A DNA stretch of 64,000 bases from Geodermatophilus saharensis (lineage in GTDB: Bacteria; Actinomycetota; Actinomycetes; Mycobacteriales; Geodermatophilaceae), in assembly GCF_900188205.1 (NCBI RefSeq), contig NZ_FZOH01000006.1, positions 1-64,000 on the forward strand. Direction: 5' to 3'. Position numbers and translations under genes: made by a program. The notes beneath the pieces are model-generated. The model had not been told where the DNA came from. It made no database searches and saw only the letters and a program-made list of their open reading frames with translations. Below are positions 43,390 through 52,277 of the stretch, in pieces. The stretch's first letter is position 1, and each line of letters begins with the position of its first letter.

Positions 43390-45057
43390 TCAGGGCAGGC
43401 GGCGGCTGTCCTCGGTGACCACCCGCAGCCAGCGGTACCCGTAGCCGTCGAGGGTCAGCTCCACCGCGCCGCCCTCGCCCAGCGGCGTCGTCCCCGCCTG
43501 CAGCAGGTCCTCCAGCGCGGCGGAGGGGGCGCAGCCGTCGAGGGTCAGCGGCACGGTGACCGGCTCGGGGCCGAGGTTGTGCACCGCGAGCAGCACGCCG
43601 TCGTCCCACTCGCACACGTGCGCCAGCACCGCCGCGTGTGGCTGCTCCAGCACCCGGAACGACCCCCAGCCCAGCTCCGGCGACTCGCGGTAGCGGCGGA
43701 TGAGCAGCTTCAGGAACGACAGCAGGGAGTCGGGGTCGCGGCGCTGGTCGGCGACGTTGACGAACTCCGGCGCGAACCCGCCGCTGACCACCGGGCCGGG
43801 CAGCCGGTCGGGGTCGGCGGTGGAGAAGCCGCCGTTGCGGCCCGGCGTCCACTGCATCGGCGTGCGCACGGCGAGGCGGCCCTCGGCGTCGAGGTCCTCT
43901 CCCATCCCGATCTCCTCGCCGTAGAACAGCACCGGCGTGCCGGGCAGGCTGAACAGCAGGCTGTAGACCATCCGCACCCGGCGCGGGTCGCCGTCGAGCA
44001 TGGGCGGCAGCCGGCGGCGCAGCCCGCGGCCGTAGACCTGCATCCGCTCCTCGGGACCGAAGGCGGCGAACACCTCGGCCCGCTCGTCGTCGGAGAGCTT
44101 GCCGAGGGTGAGCTCGTCGTGGTTGCGGACGAAGGTCGCCCACTGGCTGTCGGGGTCGACGAACGGGCGCGCGGTCAGCGCCTGCACCAGCGGGCCGGCG
44201 TCGGCGCGCGCCAGCGACAGGTACGTCGCCTGCATGCCGACGAAGTCGAACAGCATGGTCAGCTCGTCGCCGTCGTCCCCGCCGAAGAACTCCCGCTGCT
44301 GCTCGTGCGGCAGGTTCACCTCACCGAGCAGGACGCCGCTGCCGCTGCGCCGGCCGAGGAAGGACCGCAGGTCGCGCAGGTACTCGTGCGGGTCGGGGAA
44401 GTCGGGGTCCTCGCCCTGCGTCTCGAGGAAGAACGGGACGGCGTCGACCCGGAAGCCCGACAGCCCCAGCTGCAGCCAGAAGCCCATGACCTTCGCGACC
44501 TCGTCGCGCACCCGCGGGTTGGTGACGTCGAGGTCGGGCTGCTCCTTGTAGAAGCGGTGCAGGTACCACTCCCCCGTCGGCTCGTTGAACGTCCAGGTGG
44601 AGTCCTCCTGGTCGGGGAAGACGACCTGGTCGGAGGTGTCCGGCGGCTCGTCGTCGCGCCAGACGTAGAAGTCGTGGAACGGCGCGTCGCGCGCCTGCCG
44701 GCCCTGCTCGAACCACGGGTGGCGGACGGAGGTGTGATTGACCACCAGGTCGGCGATCACCCGGATGCCGCGGTCGTTGGCGGTGCGGATGACCTCGACC
44801 AGGTCACCGTGGCTGCCCAGCCGCGGGTCGACGCCGTAGAAGTCGGTGATGTCGTAGCCGTCGTCGCGCTCGGCGGTCGGGTAGAAGGGCATCAGCCACA
44901 GGCAGGTGACGCCGAGGTCGGCCAGGTGGTCGATGCGCTGCGCCAGGCCCTCGAAGTCGCCGACGCCGTCGCCGTTCCAGTCGAGGTAGGTCTCGACGTC
45001 GAGGCAGTACACGACCGCCGTCTTCCACCACAGGTCCGCGGTGTCGGTGATCTTCAC
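43390..45057 (-). CDS. GH13 alpha-glucan enzyme (trehalose synthase-like)
   Basis: 555 residues. TIM-barrel GH13 with motif order ADLVVNHTS (region I), GFRVDAVPF (region II, nucleophile Asp near 201), LLGEVN (acid Glu) and FVRNHDE (region IV Asp), plus the C-terminal beta domain. The N-terminal AVVYCLDVETYLDWNGDGVGDF resembles GH13_16 trehalose synthases, where residues 1-20 start WWK.AVVY. Maltose-to-trehalose isomerisation is plausible but hydrolysis cannot be excluded. GTG start; GAGGGG lies about 8 nt upstream. Near malQ, it points to a small alpha-glucan cluster. Confidence 0.88.
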   Translation of the reverse strand: MKITDTADLWWKTAVVYCLDVETYLDWNGDGVGDFEGLAQRIDHLADLGVTCLWLMPFYPTAERDDGYDITDFYGVDPRLGSHGDLVEVIRTANDRGIRVIADLVVNHTSVRHPWFEQGRQARDAPFHDFYVWRDDEPPDTSDQVVFPDQEDSTWTFNEPTGEWYLHRFYKEQPDLDVTNPRVRDEVAKVMGFWLQLGLSGFRVDAVPFFLETQGEDPDFPDPHEYLRDLRSFLGRRSGSGVLLGEVNLPHEQQREFFGGDDGDELTMLFDFVGMQATYLSLARADAGPLVQALTARPFVDPDSQWATFVRNHDELTLGKLSDDERAEVFAAFGPEERMQVYGRGLRRRLPPMLDGDPRRVRMVYSLLFSLPGTPVLFYGEEIGMGEDLDAEGRLAVRTPMQWTPGRNGGFSTADPDRLPGPVVSGGFAPEFVNVADQRRDPDSLLSFLKLLIRRYRESPELGWGSFRVLEQPHAAVLAHVCEWDDGVLLAVHNLGPEPVTVPLTLDGCAPSAALEDLLQAGTTPLGEGGAVELTLDGYGYRWLRVVTEDSRRLP

Positions 45058-45167
45058 GTTCGGGTCCCCTCAGCTCGGGCGAGACGTCGAGTGGTCGGTC
45101 GCTGCCGCCGACACGCGCGGACACGCCGCGGCGACCGGCACCGGGTGCGCACCCGGCGGTGGAGGCG

Positions 45168-46241
45168 TCAGCGCGCCGGCGGCCGGCCCGCGGGCAGCAC
45201 GGCGGGCGGCGCGGGCTCGGGCTCCTGCCGCGGCCGGCGCGGGCCCCCCGGCCCGTCCAGCGCGACGGCCGGCTGCGGCCGGGTGACGCCGAGCTGCGGC
45301 AGCACGTGCTCGCCGAACGCGTCGAGGAAGGGCCGCTGCTCCTTGCCCACGTGGTGCACGTAGATCTCGTCGAACCCGAGGTCGACGTACTCGGCCAGCC
45401 ACGCCGCGTGCTGCCCGAGGTCGGAGCTCACCAGCACCGCGCCCTCGACCGCCTCCTGCGGGGTGTACGCGCTGGCCTGCTCGAACGCCTCCGGCCCGTC
45501 GAGGTCCCAGCACAGCGGCGGCGGGAACGTGTTCGTGTACCACTGCTCGTAGGCGGTCTTCCGCGCCTGCTCGGGATCGGGGTCCCAGCACAGGTGCACC
45601 TGCAGCACGAGCCGCCCCTGCCCGCCGGCGTCGCGGTAGGCGCCGGTGAGCTCGCGCAGCGTCTCGTGCGGCTGGTTGATCGTGATCATCCCGTCGGCCC
45701 AGTCGGCGTGCCGCCGCGCCGTGGGCACGCTCATCACCGGCCCGATCAGCGCCGGCTGCTGCTCCGGCAGCGACCAGATCCGGGCCCGCTCGACGTCGAC
45801 CAGCCCGCGGTGGGTCACCTCCTCGCCGGCGAGCAGGGCGCGGATGACGTCGACGCACTCGCGCAGCCGGGCGTCGCGGACCCGCTTGGGCGGCCACGGC
45901 GTGCCGGTGATCCGCTCGTTCATCACCTGCCCGCTGCCCAGCGCCATCCAGAAGCGGCCCGGGAACATCGCCGCCAGCGTCGCCGCGCCCTGGGCGATGA
46001 TCGCCGGGTGGTAGCGCTGCCCGGGGGCGTTGACCACGCCGCAGGGCAGGCCGGTGGTGGCCAGCGCGGCCCCGAGCCAGGACCAGGCGAAGCCCGAGTG
46101 CCCCTGCGCGGAGTTCCAGGGGGCGAAGTGGTCGGAGCACATGGCCGCGGTGAAGCCGACCTCCTCCGCGTGCCGGACGGCGGTCAGCAGGTCGGCCGGG
46201 TGCACCTGCTCGTGGGAGTTGTGGAAGCCGATCACGGTCAC
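45168..46241 (-). CDS. LLM-class flavin-dependent oxidoreductase (TIGR03885-like)
   Basis: 357 residues. Luciferase-like monooxygenase TIM barrel: IGFHNSHEQVHPADLL, AAMCSDHFAPWN, GQRYHPAIIAQGAATL, GRFWMALGSGQVMNE and WADGMITI. The pattern matches the TIGR03885 group, described as probably not F420-dependent, so FMN is more likely. A proline-rich tail (about 325-357) is extra. The GTG start at 46241; a second GTG lies 6 bp in. Divergent from malQ. Confidence 0.87.
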   Translation of the reverse strand: MTVIGFHNSHEQVHPADLLTAVRHAEEVGFTAAMCSDHFAPWNSAQGHSGFAWSWLGAALATTGLPCGVVNAPGQRYHPAIIAQGAATLAAMFPGRFWMALGSGQVMNERITGTPWPPKRVRDARLRECVDVIRALLAGEEVTHRGLVDVERARIWSLPEQQPALIGPVMSVPTARRHADWADGMITINQPHETLRELTGAYRDAGGQGRLVLQVHLCWDPDPEQARKTAYEQWYTNTFPPPLCWDLDGPEAFEQASAYTPQEAVEGAVLVSSDLGQHAAWLAEYVDLGFDEIYVHHVGKEQRPFLDAFGEHVLPQLGVTRPQPAVALDGPGGPRRPRQEPEPAPPAVLPAGRPPAR

Positions 46242-46373
46242 CGGTCGTGCCTACCGCAGCGCAGCGGCCCGCGCCCGGCGGACGGCGGGGTTCCGCGTCC
46301 GGGACGGCCGACGAGACCGGCACCACGTCGCCGCTGCGCTGCGCGCGGACCGGCCCACCGTGAGGATCGGGGG

Positions 46374-48212
46374 GTGACACGCACCCCCAGCACCGACCGG
46401 TGGGGCATCGACGCCACCTGGCTCGACGCCCTCGACGAGGAACACGAGGTCGCCTCGGCCACGATCGACCGCCTGCGGGAGGTGATCGGCGAGCCGCCGG
46501 AGGACCTCGAGGACCGGGCGCCCATCGTGGCCCGACCCGGCGACGTCCTCGAGGTCGACGAGGCCGAGGTGACCCTCGAGGACGGTTCCACCCGGCACGT
46601 CGACGGCGAGCTGCCCGAGGACTTCCCGCTGGGCTACCACCGGCTGCGGACGCCGGGAGGCCCCGAGCGGCGGCTGGTCGTCTCGCCGGGCCGCTGCTGG
46701 CTGCCCGCCGACCGCGCGTGGGGCTGGGCGGTGCAGCTCTACGCCGCCCGCGGCCGGGGCAGCTGGGGCATCGGCGACCTCGCCGACCTGCGCACCGTGC
46801 GCGAGACGGCCGCCGGCCAGGGCGCCGGGTTCGTGCTGATCAACCCGCTGCACGCCGTCGCGCCCACCCCGCAGCAGGAGGCCAGCCCCTACCTGCCGGC
46901 CACCCGCCGCTTCCGCAACCCGGTGTACCTGCGCGTCGAGGAGGTCCCCGGCGCCGACCGGGTCGACGTCGACGGCGACGCCGGCCGGGCACTGTCCGAC
47001 GGCGACCTCGTCGACCGGGACGCGATCTGGGCGCGCAAGCGGGAGGCGCTGCGCCGGGTCTTCGACGCCACCGGCCGCGACGACCCCGCCTTCCCCGACT
47101 GGTGGTGGCACCAGGGGCAGAAGCTGCAGGACTGGGCCACCTGGTGCGCGCTGGCCGACGTCCACGGCCCCGACTGGCACACCTGGCCCGGGGAGCTGCG
47201 CGACCCGCGCAGCGAGGCGGTCGGCCGGTTCGTCGCCGAGCACGAGCGCGACGTCGCCTTCCACGCCTGGCTGCAGTGGTGCCTGTCGCTGCAGCTGGAG
47301 CGGGCCACCGAGGGCATGACCGTCATCCAGGACCTGCCGATCGGCGTGGCCGGCGGCGGCGCCGACGCGTGGACCTGGCAGGGCGTGCTGGCGCAGGGCG
47401 CGTCGGTGGGCGCGCCCCCGGACGCGTTCAACTCCCAGGGCCAGGACTGGGGCTCCCCGCCGCTGGTCCCCTGGCGGCTGCGCGACGCGGACTACGAGCC
47501 GTTCGTCGAGTCGATCCGCGCCACGATGGCCGGTGCCGGCGGGCTGCGCATCGACCACGTCATGGGCCTGTTCCGGCTGTGGTGGGTGCCCGCCGGCGGC
47601 AGCGCCGCGGACGGCGCCTACGTCCGCTACCCCGCCGAGGACCTGCTCGACATCGTCGCGCTGGAGAGCCACCGGGCGCAGGCGGTCGTCGTCGGCGAGG
47701 ACCTCGGCACGGTCGAGGACGGCGTGCGCGAGGCCCTGGCCGACCACGGGATCCTCAGCTACCGGCTGCTGTGGTTCGAGGAGGACGACCCGGCCGAGTG
47801 GCCGGAGGCGGCGATGGCCGCCGTCACCACCCACGACCTGCCCACCGTGGCGGGCCTGTGGAGCGGCGAGGACGTCGAGGAGCAGCGCGAGTACGGCACC
47901 GGCACCGGCGAGGAGCTCGAGCGGGGCCGGGCGTCGCTGCTGGCGAAGCTGCCCGGGCTGCGGCGCAACGCGAAGCCGGAGACGGCGGTGAAACGGGCCC
48001 ACGAGCTGCTGGCGCGGGCGCCGTCGCTGCTGCTGTCGGCCACCCTCGACGACGCCCTCGGCGTCCGGCACCGCCCCAACGTGCCCGGCACCACCGAGCG
48101 TCCCAACTGGTCGCTGCCGCTGCCGGTGCCGGTGGAGGAGCTGGCCGGGCACCCGCTGCTGCGGGACGTCGCCCGCGTGCTGGCCGACGGCGTGCGGCGC
48201 ACCGGCGCCTGA
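46374..48212 (+). CDS. malQ: 4-alpha-glucanotransferase (amylomaltase)
   Basis: 612 residues, GH77. Transfers alpha-1,4-glucan segments; acts in maltodextrin and glycogen turnover. Motifs: VQLYAARGRGSWGIGDLADL, NPLHAVAPTP with SPYLPATRRFRNPVYL, QDLPIGVAGGGADAW, LRIDHVMGLFRLW (Asp nucleophile near 393), VVGEDLGTVEDGVR (Glu acid near 442) and TTHDLPTVAG. Somewhat shorter than ~700-residue actinobacterial MalQ, mainly at the N-terminus. The GTG at 46374 has GAGGAT (46362-46367) ending 6 nt upstream. Confidence 0.94.
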   Translation: MTRTPSTDRWGIDATWLDALDEEHEVASATIDRLREVIGEPPEDLEDRAPIVARPGDVLEVDEAEVTLEDGSTRHVDGELPEDFPLGYHRLRTPGGPERRLVVSPGRCWLPADRAWGWAVQLYAARGRGSWGIGDLADLRTVRETAAGQGAGFVLINPLHAVAPTPQQEASPYLPATRRFRNPVYLRVEEVPGADRVDVDGDAGRALSDGDLVDRDAIWARKREALRRVFDATGRDDPAFPDWWWHQGQKLQDWATWCALADVHGPDWHTWPGELRDPRSEAVGRFVAEHERDVAFHAWLQWCLSLQLERATEGMTVIQDLPIGVAGGGADAWTWQGVLAQGASVGAPPDAFNSQGQDWGSPPLVPWRLRDADYEPFVESIRATMAGAGGLRIDHVMGLFRLWWVPAGGSAADGAYVRYPAEDLLDIVALESHRAQAVVVGEDLGTVEDGVREALADHGILSYRLLWFEEDDPAEWPEAAMAAVTTHDLPTVAGLWSGEDVEEQREYGTGTGEELERGRASLLAKLPGLRRNAKPETAVKRAHELLARAPSLLLSATLDDALGVRHRPNVPGTTERPNWSLPLPVPVEELAGHPLLRDVARVLADGVRRTGA

Positions 48213-48266
48213 ACTCCTCCGAACACGCGACCGGCGCGGCCCCCGAGGGGACCGCGCCGGTCGGAC

Positions 48267-48338
48267 GACGTGCTGGACCGGCCCTCCTGCCGGGGCCCGC
48301 CGCGAGCGTGCGAGCGGTGGGGGCAGGAGGGTCCTTCG
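48267..48338 (-). repeat. Stop-abutting terminator-like repeat, copy R2
   Basis: Begins at the base after the nuclease TGA (48339-48341) on the minus strand: CGAAGGAC, then CCCTCCTGCC pairing with GGCAGGAGGG, loop CCGCTCGCACGCTCGCGGC, and GTCCAGCACGTC at the far end. Flanks and loop match R1 (21888-21960), while the stem sequence differs at several positions and stays fully paired. It also follows malQ at 48212 on the other strand and could serve both transcripts. Confidence 0.8.
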
Positions 48339-50993
48339 TCAGGACTCCGCGCCCTCCTGCTCGGCCGTGCCGGTGCCGCGGCCCTGGGTCAGGACGTCGC
48401 CCTCGCCCGGGCCGCCGACCAGCGTGTCGTCGCCGTTGCCGCCGTCGAGGGTGTCGACGCCGAAGCCGCCGAACAGCACGTCGTCGCCGTTCTCGCCGGA
48501 CAGCCGGTCGTCCCCGGCGCCGCCGCAGATCACGTCGCCGGCGTTGCCGCCGGTGATCGTGTCGTTCCCGCCGAGACCCATGATCACGTCGACGCCGGTG
48601 GTGCCGCGCAGGGTCTCCCCCGCCTCGGTGCCGCGGATGGTCGGGACCAGCCCGTTGCAGCGCTCGTCCAGGTCGATCCCGAGGACCAGCGGGTCGTGGT
48701 CGCTGGACCGGTAGGGGTCGGCCGCGTAGAGCGCCGGGTCGCCGTCGTACTGGTAGGCCGACGACTCGACGGCGTTGATGTTCCAGTGCGCCAGCCCGGT
48801 GACCTTCTCCTCCAGCGCGGCGGTGGCCAGCGCGTGGTCGAGCGAGCCGGACAGCCCGTCGAACACGTAGCTGTAGCGGCCCGGGTCGAGCTGCTCGCCC
48901 AGGTCGGCGTAGCCGCCCTCGCGGAGGGCGACGATCGGGTCCTCCTGGCTGTAGGCGTTGAAGTCGCCCAGCAGGACGACGTCGTCGTCCCCGGTCTCGG
49001 TGCGCAGCCGGTCGGCGAACGCGGCGAGGGACGCGGCCTGCCGCGTGCGGTCGCCGTTGTAGGCGCCCTGGCCGTCGCCGGCGTCGACGTTGTCGCCGGT
49101 CGCCCCGCTCGCGCCCTTGGACTTGAAGTGGTTGGCGACGACGGTGAACGCGTCGCCGTCCTTGACGAAGGTCTGCGCCTGCGGCTCGCGGGCGTTGTCC
49201 CAGACCTCCTCGTCGACCAGGCCCACCGGGTCGCCGACCGGCTGCACGACGTCGTCCTGGTAGATGATCGCGCTGCGGATCACGTCGCGGTCGACGGCGT
49301 AGAGCTCCTCGGGCAGCGGCACGTAGGCCCACTTGTCGTACCCGGCGGCCGTGTTCAGCCGGCCGACGAGGTCGGCGAGGGCGCCGTCGGCGTTCCCCGG
49401 GCTCGCGCCGGTGGAGTCGGTGTCCTCGATCTCCATGAGGGTGACGACGTCGGCCCCGAGCGCCTCGATGGCGCTGACGATCTTGGCCGCCTGCTCCTCG
49501 AACTCCGCCGGGCTGCTCGCGCCGCGGGCGTCGGGCCCGGTGAGGGTGGTGAAGTAGTTGAGCACGTTGAACGCGCCCACCTGGACGTCACCGCCCACCG
49601 CGTCCGGCGCCTCCGGGCGCTCGCCGGTCGTGCCGATCGTGCCCTCGGGGGTGCCGTCGGCGGGCTGCAGCCGCCAGTTGCCGAACCCGTAGCCGAGCAC
49701 GGTCGGGGCGGTGAAGGTGACGGTCTCGCCGACACGGATCGGGTCGGCCGCCGTCAGGTAGGGGTGGTTGGTCACGCCGGTGCGCGCGTTGGAGGCGTCG
49801 TCGAGGACGATCCGGCGGCGGGCGTTGTCCGAGGCGACGGCGGCGGCCTCCGGGGTGCCCGGCCGGGCCACCTCGGTGGGCTGCAGGAGCACGCCGTCGG
49901 CCGCAAGCAGCAGCTCCCCGAAGCCGCCCTGGGCGCCGCCGACGAGCTGGAAGACGTCGCTGACGACGAGGTCCTCGTCGGGGGCCACCAGCATGCCCTC
50001 GAACCGCTCCCGCTCGGCGTCGGTGGCCGGGAGCGGCAGCGCCACGGCGGTCGGCAGGTCGCCCTCGTCGCCGTCGGCGCACACCGCGACGTCGGTCTGG
50101 GAGGTGATCTGCGTCTGGCCGCCGAACTCGTTGGCCCGCCCGGTCACCGCGACGGTGTCGCCGAGGTCCACCGCCACGGGGCTGAACACGAAGACCCCGT
50201 CGGAGGTGGCGGCGTTCCCGTCGCCGTCGGGGTCCTGCAGGTAGAAGCCGGACAGCCCGGGCAGGTCGCCGACGACGACGCCGCGGACGGTGACCGTCGC
50301 CCCGTTCACCGGCGTGGTGGCCCCGGTCCCCTGCACGGCCCCGATCTCGTGTGTCGGGGTGGTGTCGCAGACGGAGGTCGCCGGGGGCGGCGGGGTCGTG
50401 GTGCCGCCGCCGTTGACCGTGCCCTTGCTGCTCGGACCGAGCGCCCAGGTGCCGGTGACGTCGCCGGCCGAGGCGAAGGTCCGGGACAGCGACTGGCCGA
50501 CCGGCGTCGTGTTCGTCTCGCCGACGCCGGTGTCGACGCTGGTGATCCCGGCCGCCACGCCGCCCGCGGGCGTGATGACGCCCTCGTAGGAGACGAACTC
50601 CGCGACGGTGCCGTCGGGGCGGACGAGGGCCACGCCGTCACGGGGGCCGTTCTGCAGGCCGTTGGCGGGGTAGTCGAGCACCGCGGTGGCCGGTGCACCG
50701 GTCGCCGTCACGGCGGGCAGGTCGTCGATGTCGTACTGGACGACGTTCGACGCGTTGTCGCCGTTGTAGAGGGCGATCCGCCAGCCCGTCGAGGTCGTGC
50801 CGGGAGGGAGGGTGACCTCGACGAACTCGCCGGTGTCGTCGCCGACGTTGTCGTAGTGGATCTCGGAGACGTACGGCGTCGTCGGCGCGGCCGAGGCGGC
50901 CGTGGGCAGACCCACGACGGCGAGGGAGGCGGCGGCGGTGCCGAGGGCGGCGCGGCGCGCGAGCACGCGCCGGGAGCCGGGGGATGAGCGCAC
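48339..50993 (-). CDS. Secreted ExeM/NucH-type endonuclease with LTD, EEP and RTX repeats
   Basis: 884 residues. Sec-type signal peptide (1-32: VLARRAALGTAAASLAVVGL then an ASA site), lamin-tail-like LTD domain (about 35-170), OB-like region (about 215-310, GATVTVRGVVVGDLPGLSGFYLQDPDG split), and an endonuclease/exonuclease/phosphatase domain (about 475-790: FNVLNYFTTL, VTLMEIEDTDS, NHFKSKG, LLGDFNAY, SDHDPLVLGI). The C-terminus (about 800-870) has Ca2+-binding RTX nonapeptides (GGNDTITGG, GGAGDDRLSG, GGNGDDTLVGG). Predicted extracellular DNase that folds outside with Ca2+. GTG start; AGGG about 6 nt upstream. Confidence 0.9.
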   Translation of the reverse strand: MRSSPGSRRVLARRAALGTAAASLAVVGLPTAASAAPTTPYVSEIHYDNVGDDTGEFVEVTLPPGTTSTGWRIALYNGDNASNVVQYDIDDLPAVTATGAPATAVLDYPANGLQNGPRDGVALVRPDGTVAEFVSYEGVITPAGGVAAGITSVDTGVGETNTTPVGQSLSRTFASAGDVTGTWALGPSSKGTVNGGGTTTPPPPATSVCDTTPTHEIGAVQGTGATTPVNGATVTVRGVVVGDLPGLSGFYLQDPDGDGNAATSDGVFVFSPVAVDLGDTVAVTGRANEFGGQTQITSQTDVAVCADGDEGDLPTAVALPLPATDAERERFEGMLVAPDEDLVVSDVFQLVGGAQGGFGELLLAADGVLLQPTEVARPGTPEAAAVASDNARRRIVLDDASNARTGVTNHPYLTAADPIRVGETVTFTAPTVLGYGFGNWRLQPADGTPEGTIGTTGERPEAPDAVGGDVQVGAFNVLNYFTTLTGPDARGASSPAEFEEQAAKIVSAIEALGADVVTLMEIEDTDSTGASPGNADGALADLVGRLNTAAGYDKWAYVPLPEELYAVDRDVIRSAIIYQDDVVQPVGDPVGLVDEEVWDNAREPQAQTFVKDGDAFTVVANHFKSKGASGATGDNVDAGDGQGAYNGDRTRQAASLAAFADRLRTETGDDDVVLLGDFNAYSQEDPIVALREGGYADLGEQLDPGRYSYVFDGLSGSLDHALATAALEEKVTGLAHWNINAVESSAYQYDGDPALYAADPYRSSDHDPLVLGIDLDERCNGLVPTIRGTEAGETLRGTTGVDVIMGLGGNDTITGGNAGDVICGGAGDDRLSGENGDDVLFGGFGVDTLDGGNGDDTLVGGPGEGDVLTQGRGTGTAEQEGAES

Positions 50994-51059
50994 GGAGAAC
51001 CCTTCGAGAGGTGCCGGGGACGTCCACATGGTGGGCACGCGGGGTGCCCGGGCCGACAA

Positions 51060-51081
51060 CAGGATGTGACCAACGGATGAC
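51060..51081 (-). promoter_or_regulatory. 11-bp direct repeat upstream of the nuclease (possible PhoP-type box)
   Basis: On the minus strand GTCATCCGTTG (51071-51081) is followed without a gap by GTCACATCCTG (51060-51070). The 11-bp period with a conserved GTCA start resembles actinomycete PHO boxes. Extracellular nucleases are often phosphate-regulated. About 70 bp upstream of the gene start. Only two units are seen and conservation is modest. Confidence 0.3.
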
Positions 51082-51200
51082 TGTTGGCGCGGACTGTGAC
51101 CCGGATCACACGGGCATCGGCGTGTCCCCGATCCGACACGCCGTCCTCCGGCACCGCCGTCGACCGAACGCGTGTTCGACCGGCGTGCCAGACTGCGCAG

Positions 51201-51506
51201 GTGGCAGGCGGGATGCACCGGGGGTCGTCGCGGCCCTCGCTCGGCGAGCGCGCCGCCGACTCCGGCGTCCGCCCGGGCGGCCCGCCCCCGGCGGCTCCCC
51301 CACCGCGCCCGCGGCAGGAGGACGCCGGGCGGCACTGCTGGGTGCACGACCCGCCGGGTGCCTCCGGCCGGCTCCCCGGCCTGCTCGTCGAGTGGCGGCA
51401 GCGGCCCGGGGGCTGGCAGGGCCGGGTGGCCTACGCCGTCCCCGGTCCGCACGGGCCGGTGCTCGTCGAGGCGTGGCTGCCCGCCGCCGCCCTGCAGCAG
51501 CGGTGA
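51201..51506 (+). CDS. Small hypothetical protein (101 aa)
   Basis: Not recognised. The first half is Pro/Arg-rich; the second half (about 45-98: HCWVHDPPGASGRLPGLLVEW then VAYAVPGPHGPVLVEAWLP) looks like a small beta domain. The GTG at 51201 has CAGACT (51189-51194) ending 6 nt upstream, so leaderless is likely. Longer upstream reading has no ribosome site. Confidence 0.65.
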   Translation: MAGGMHRGSSRPSLGERAADSGVRPGGPPPAAPPPRPRQEDAGRHCWVHDPPGASGRLPGLLVEWRQRPGGWQGRVAYAVPGPHGPVLVEAWLPAAALQQR

Positions 51507-51570
51507 GGCGTTTCCCCGGCGGCGGGACGGCTATGGGCTCCCGCGGAGAACCGACCACGGAGGTACCGCG

Positions 51571-51774
51571 ATGACCACCCCACCCGACCGACCGACCCTC
51601 GACGACGTCATGGACACCGAGGAGTCCGCACCCCGGGACCGCCAGCAGCACGGCAAGGCCGAACCCCGGCCCGACGACGACGCACTCCAGCACCGCACCG
51701 AGCAGGAGCGGCAGGCCGTCGGCTCCGACGACGCCGACCCGGCCGGGGCGGACTTCCACGCCGCGACCGACTGA
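51571..51774 (+). CDS. Small acidic hypothetical protein (67 aa)
   Basis: ATG at 51571 with ACGGAGG 7 nt upstream. Highly charged and hydrophilic (LDDVMDTEESAPRDRQQHG), no membrane segment; probably disordered. Not recognised. The strong ribosome site supports it as a real gene. Located between two other small genes. Confidence 0.65.
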   Translation: MTTPPDRPTLDDVMDTEESAPRDRQQHGKAEPRPDDDALQHRTEQERQAVGSDDADPAGADFHAATD

Positions 51775-51812
51775 ACGGCGCTCCCCGAGCCCGCCCCCCG
51801 TGGACGCCGCCG

Positions 51813-52235
51813 GTGACCCGGCTCGGAGCGGACGGCGTCGGCTGCTGGGTGGTCAAGACCGCCCGGCCGCCGGACGCCGTCGTCCCCGGCTGGCGCCCCG
51901 GGCAGACGCACGAGGTGACCCGCTGCCTGCGGCCCTCCTACCGGCTGGGTCTCATGCGGCCCGGGCAGCCGGTGCTGCTGTGGCTCAGCGGCCGCGACCG
52001 CCCCGGGGTGCACGCCACCGGCGTGCTGGCCGCCGAGCCGGCGGCGGGTGACGGCGGCCCGGTCGCCGTCGTCCGGCTCACGCTGCTGCCCGACCCGCTC
52101 CCCCGCGCCGACCTGCTGGCCGACCCGGCCGCCCGGGACGCCGAGGTGCTGCGCATGCCGGCCGGCAGCAACCCCTCCTACCTCACCCCGGCGCAGTACG
52201 CCGCCGTCCTCGCCCACCTCCCTCGGTGCCATTAG
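51813..52235 (+). CDS. EVE/PUA-like domain protein
   Basis: 140 residues. The sequence begins with a strand (CWVVKTARPPD), then RCLRPSYRLGLMRPGQPVLLWLSG, a GVLAAEP turn, and a C-terminal VRLTLLPDPLPRADLLADPA run with AEVLRMPAGSNPSYLTPAQY. This pattern resembles EVE/PUA-superfamily domains, which read modified bases. The assignment is by eye and not certain. GTG start at 51813, no strong ribosome site. Confidence 0.55.
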   Translation: MTRLGADGVGCWVVKTARPPDAVVPGWRPGQTHEVTRCLRPSYRLGLMRPGQPVLLWLSGRDRPGVHATGVLAAEPAAGDGGPVAVVRLTLLPDPLPRADLLADPAARDAEVLRMPAGSNPSYLTPAQYAAVLAHLPRCH

Positions 52236-52277
52236 CGCGACAAAGGCACCTCCGGGCGGGCTGGGACGATGGGACGC

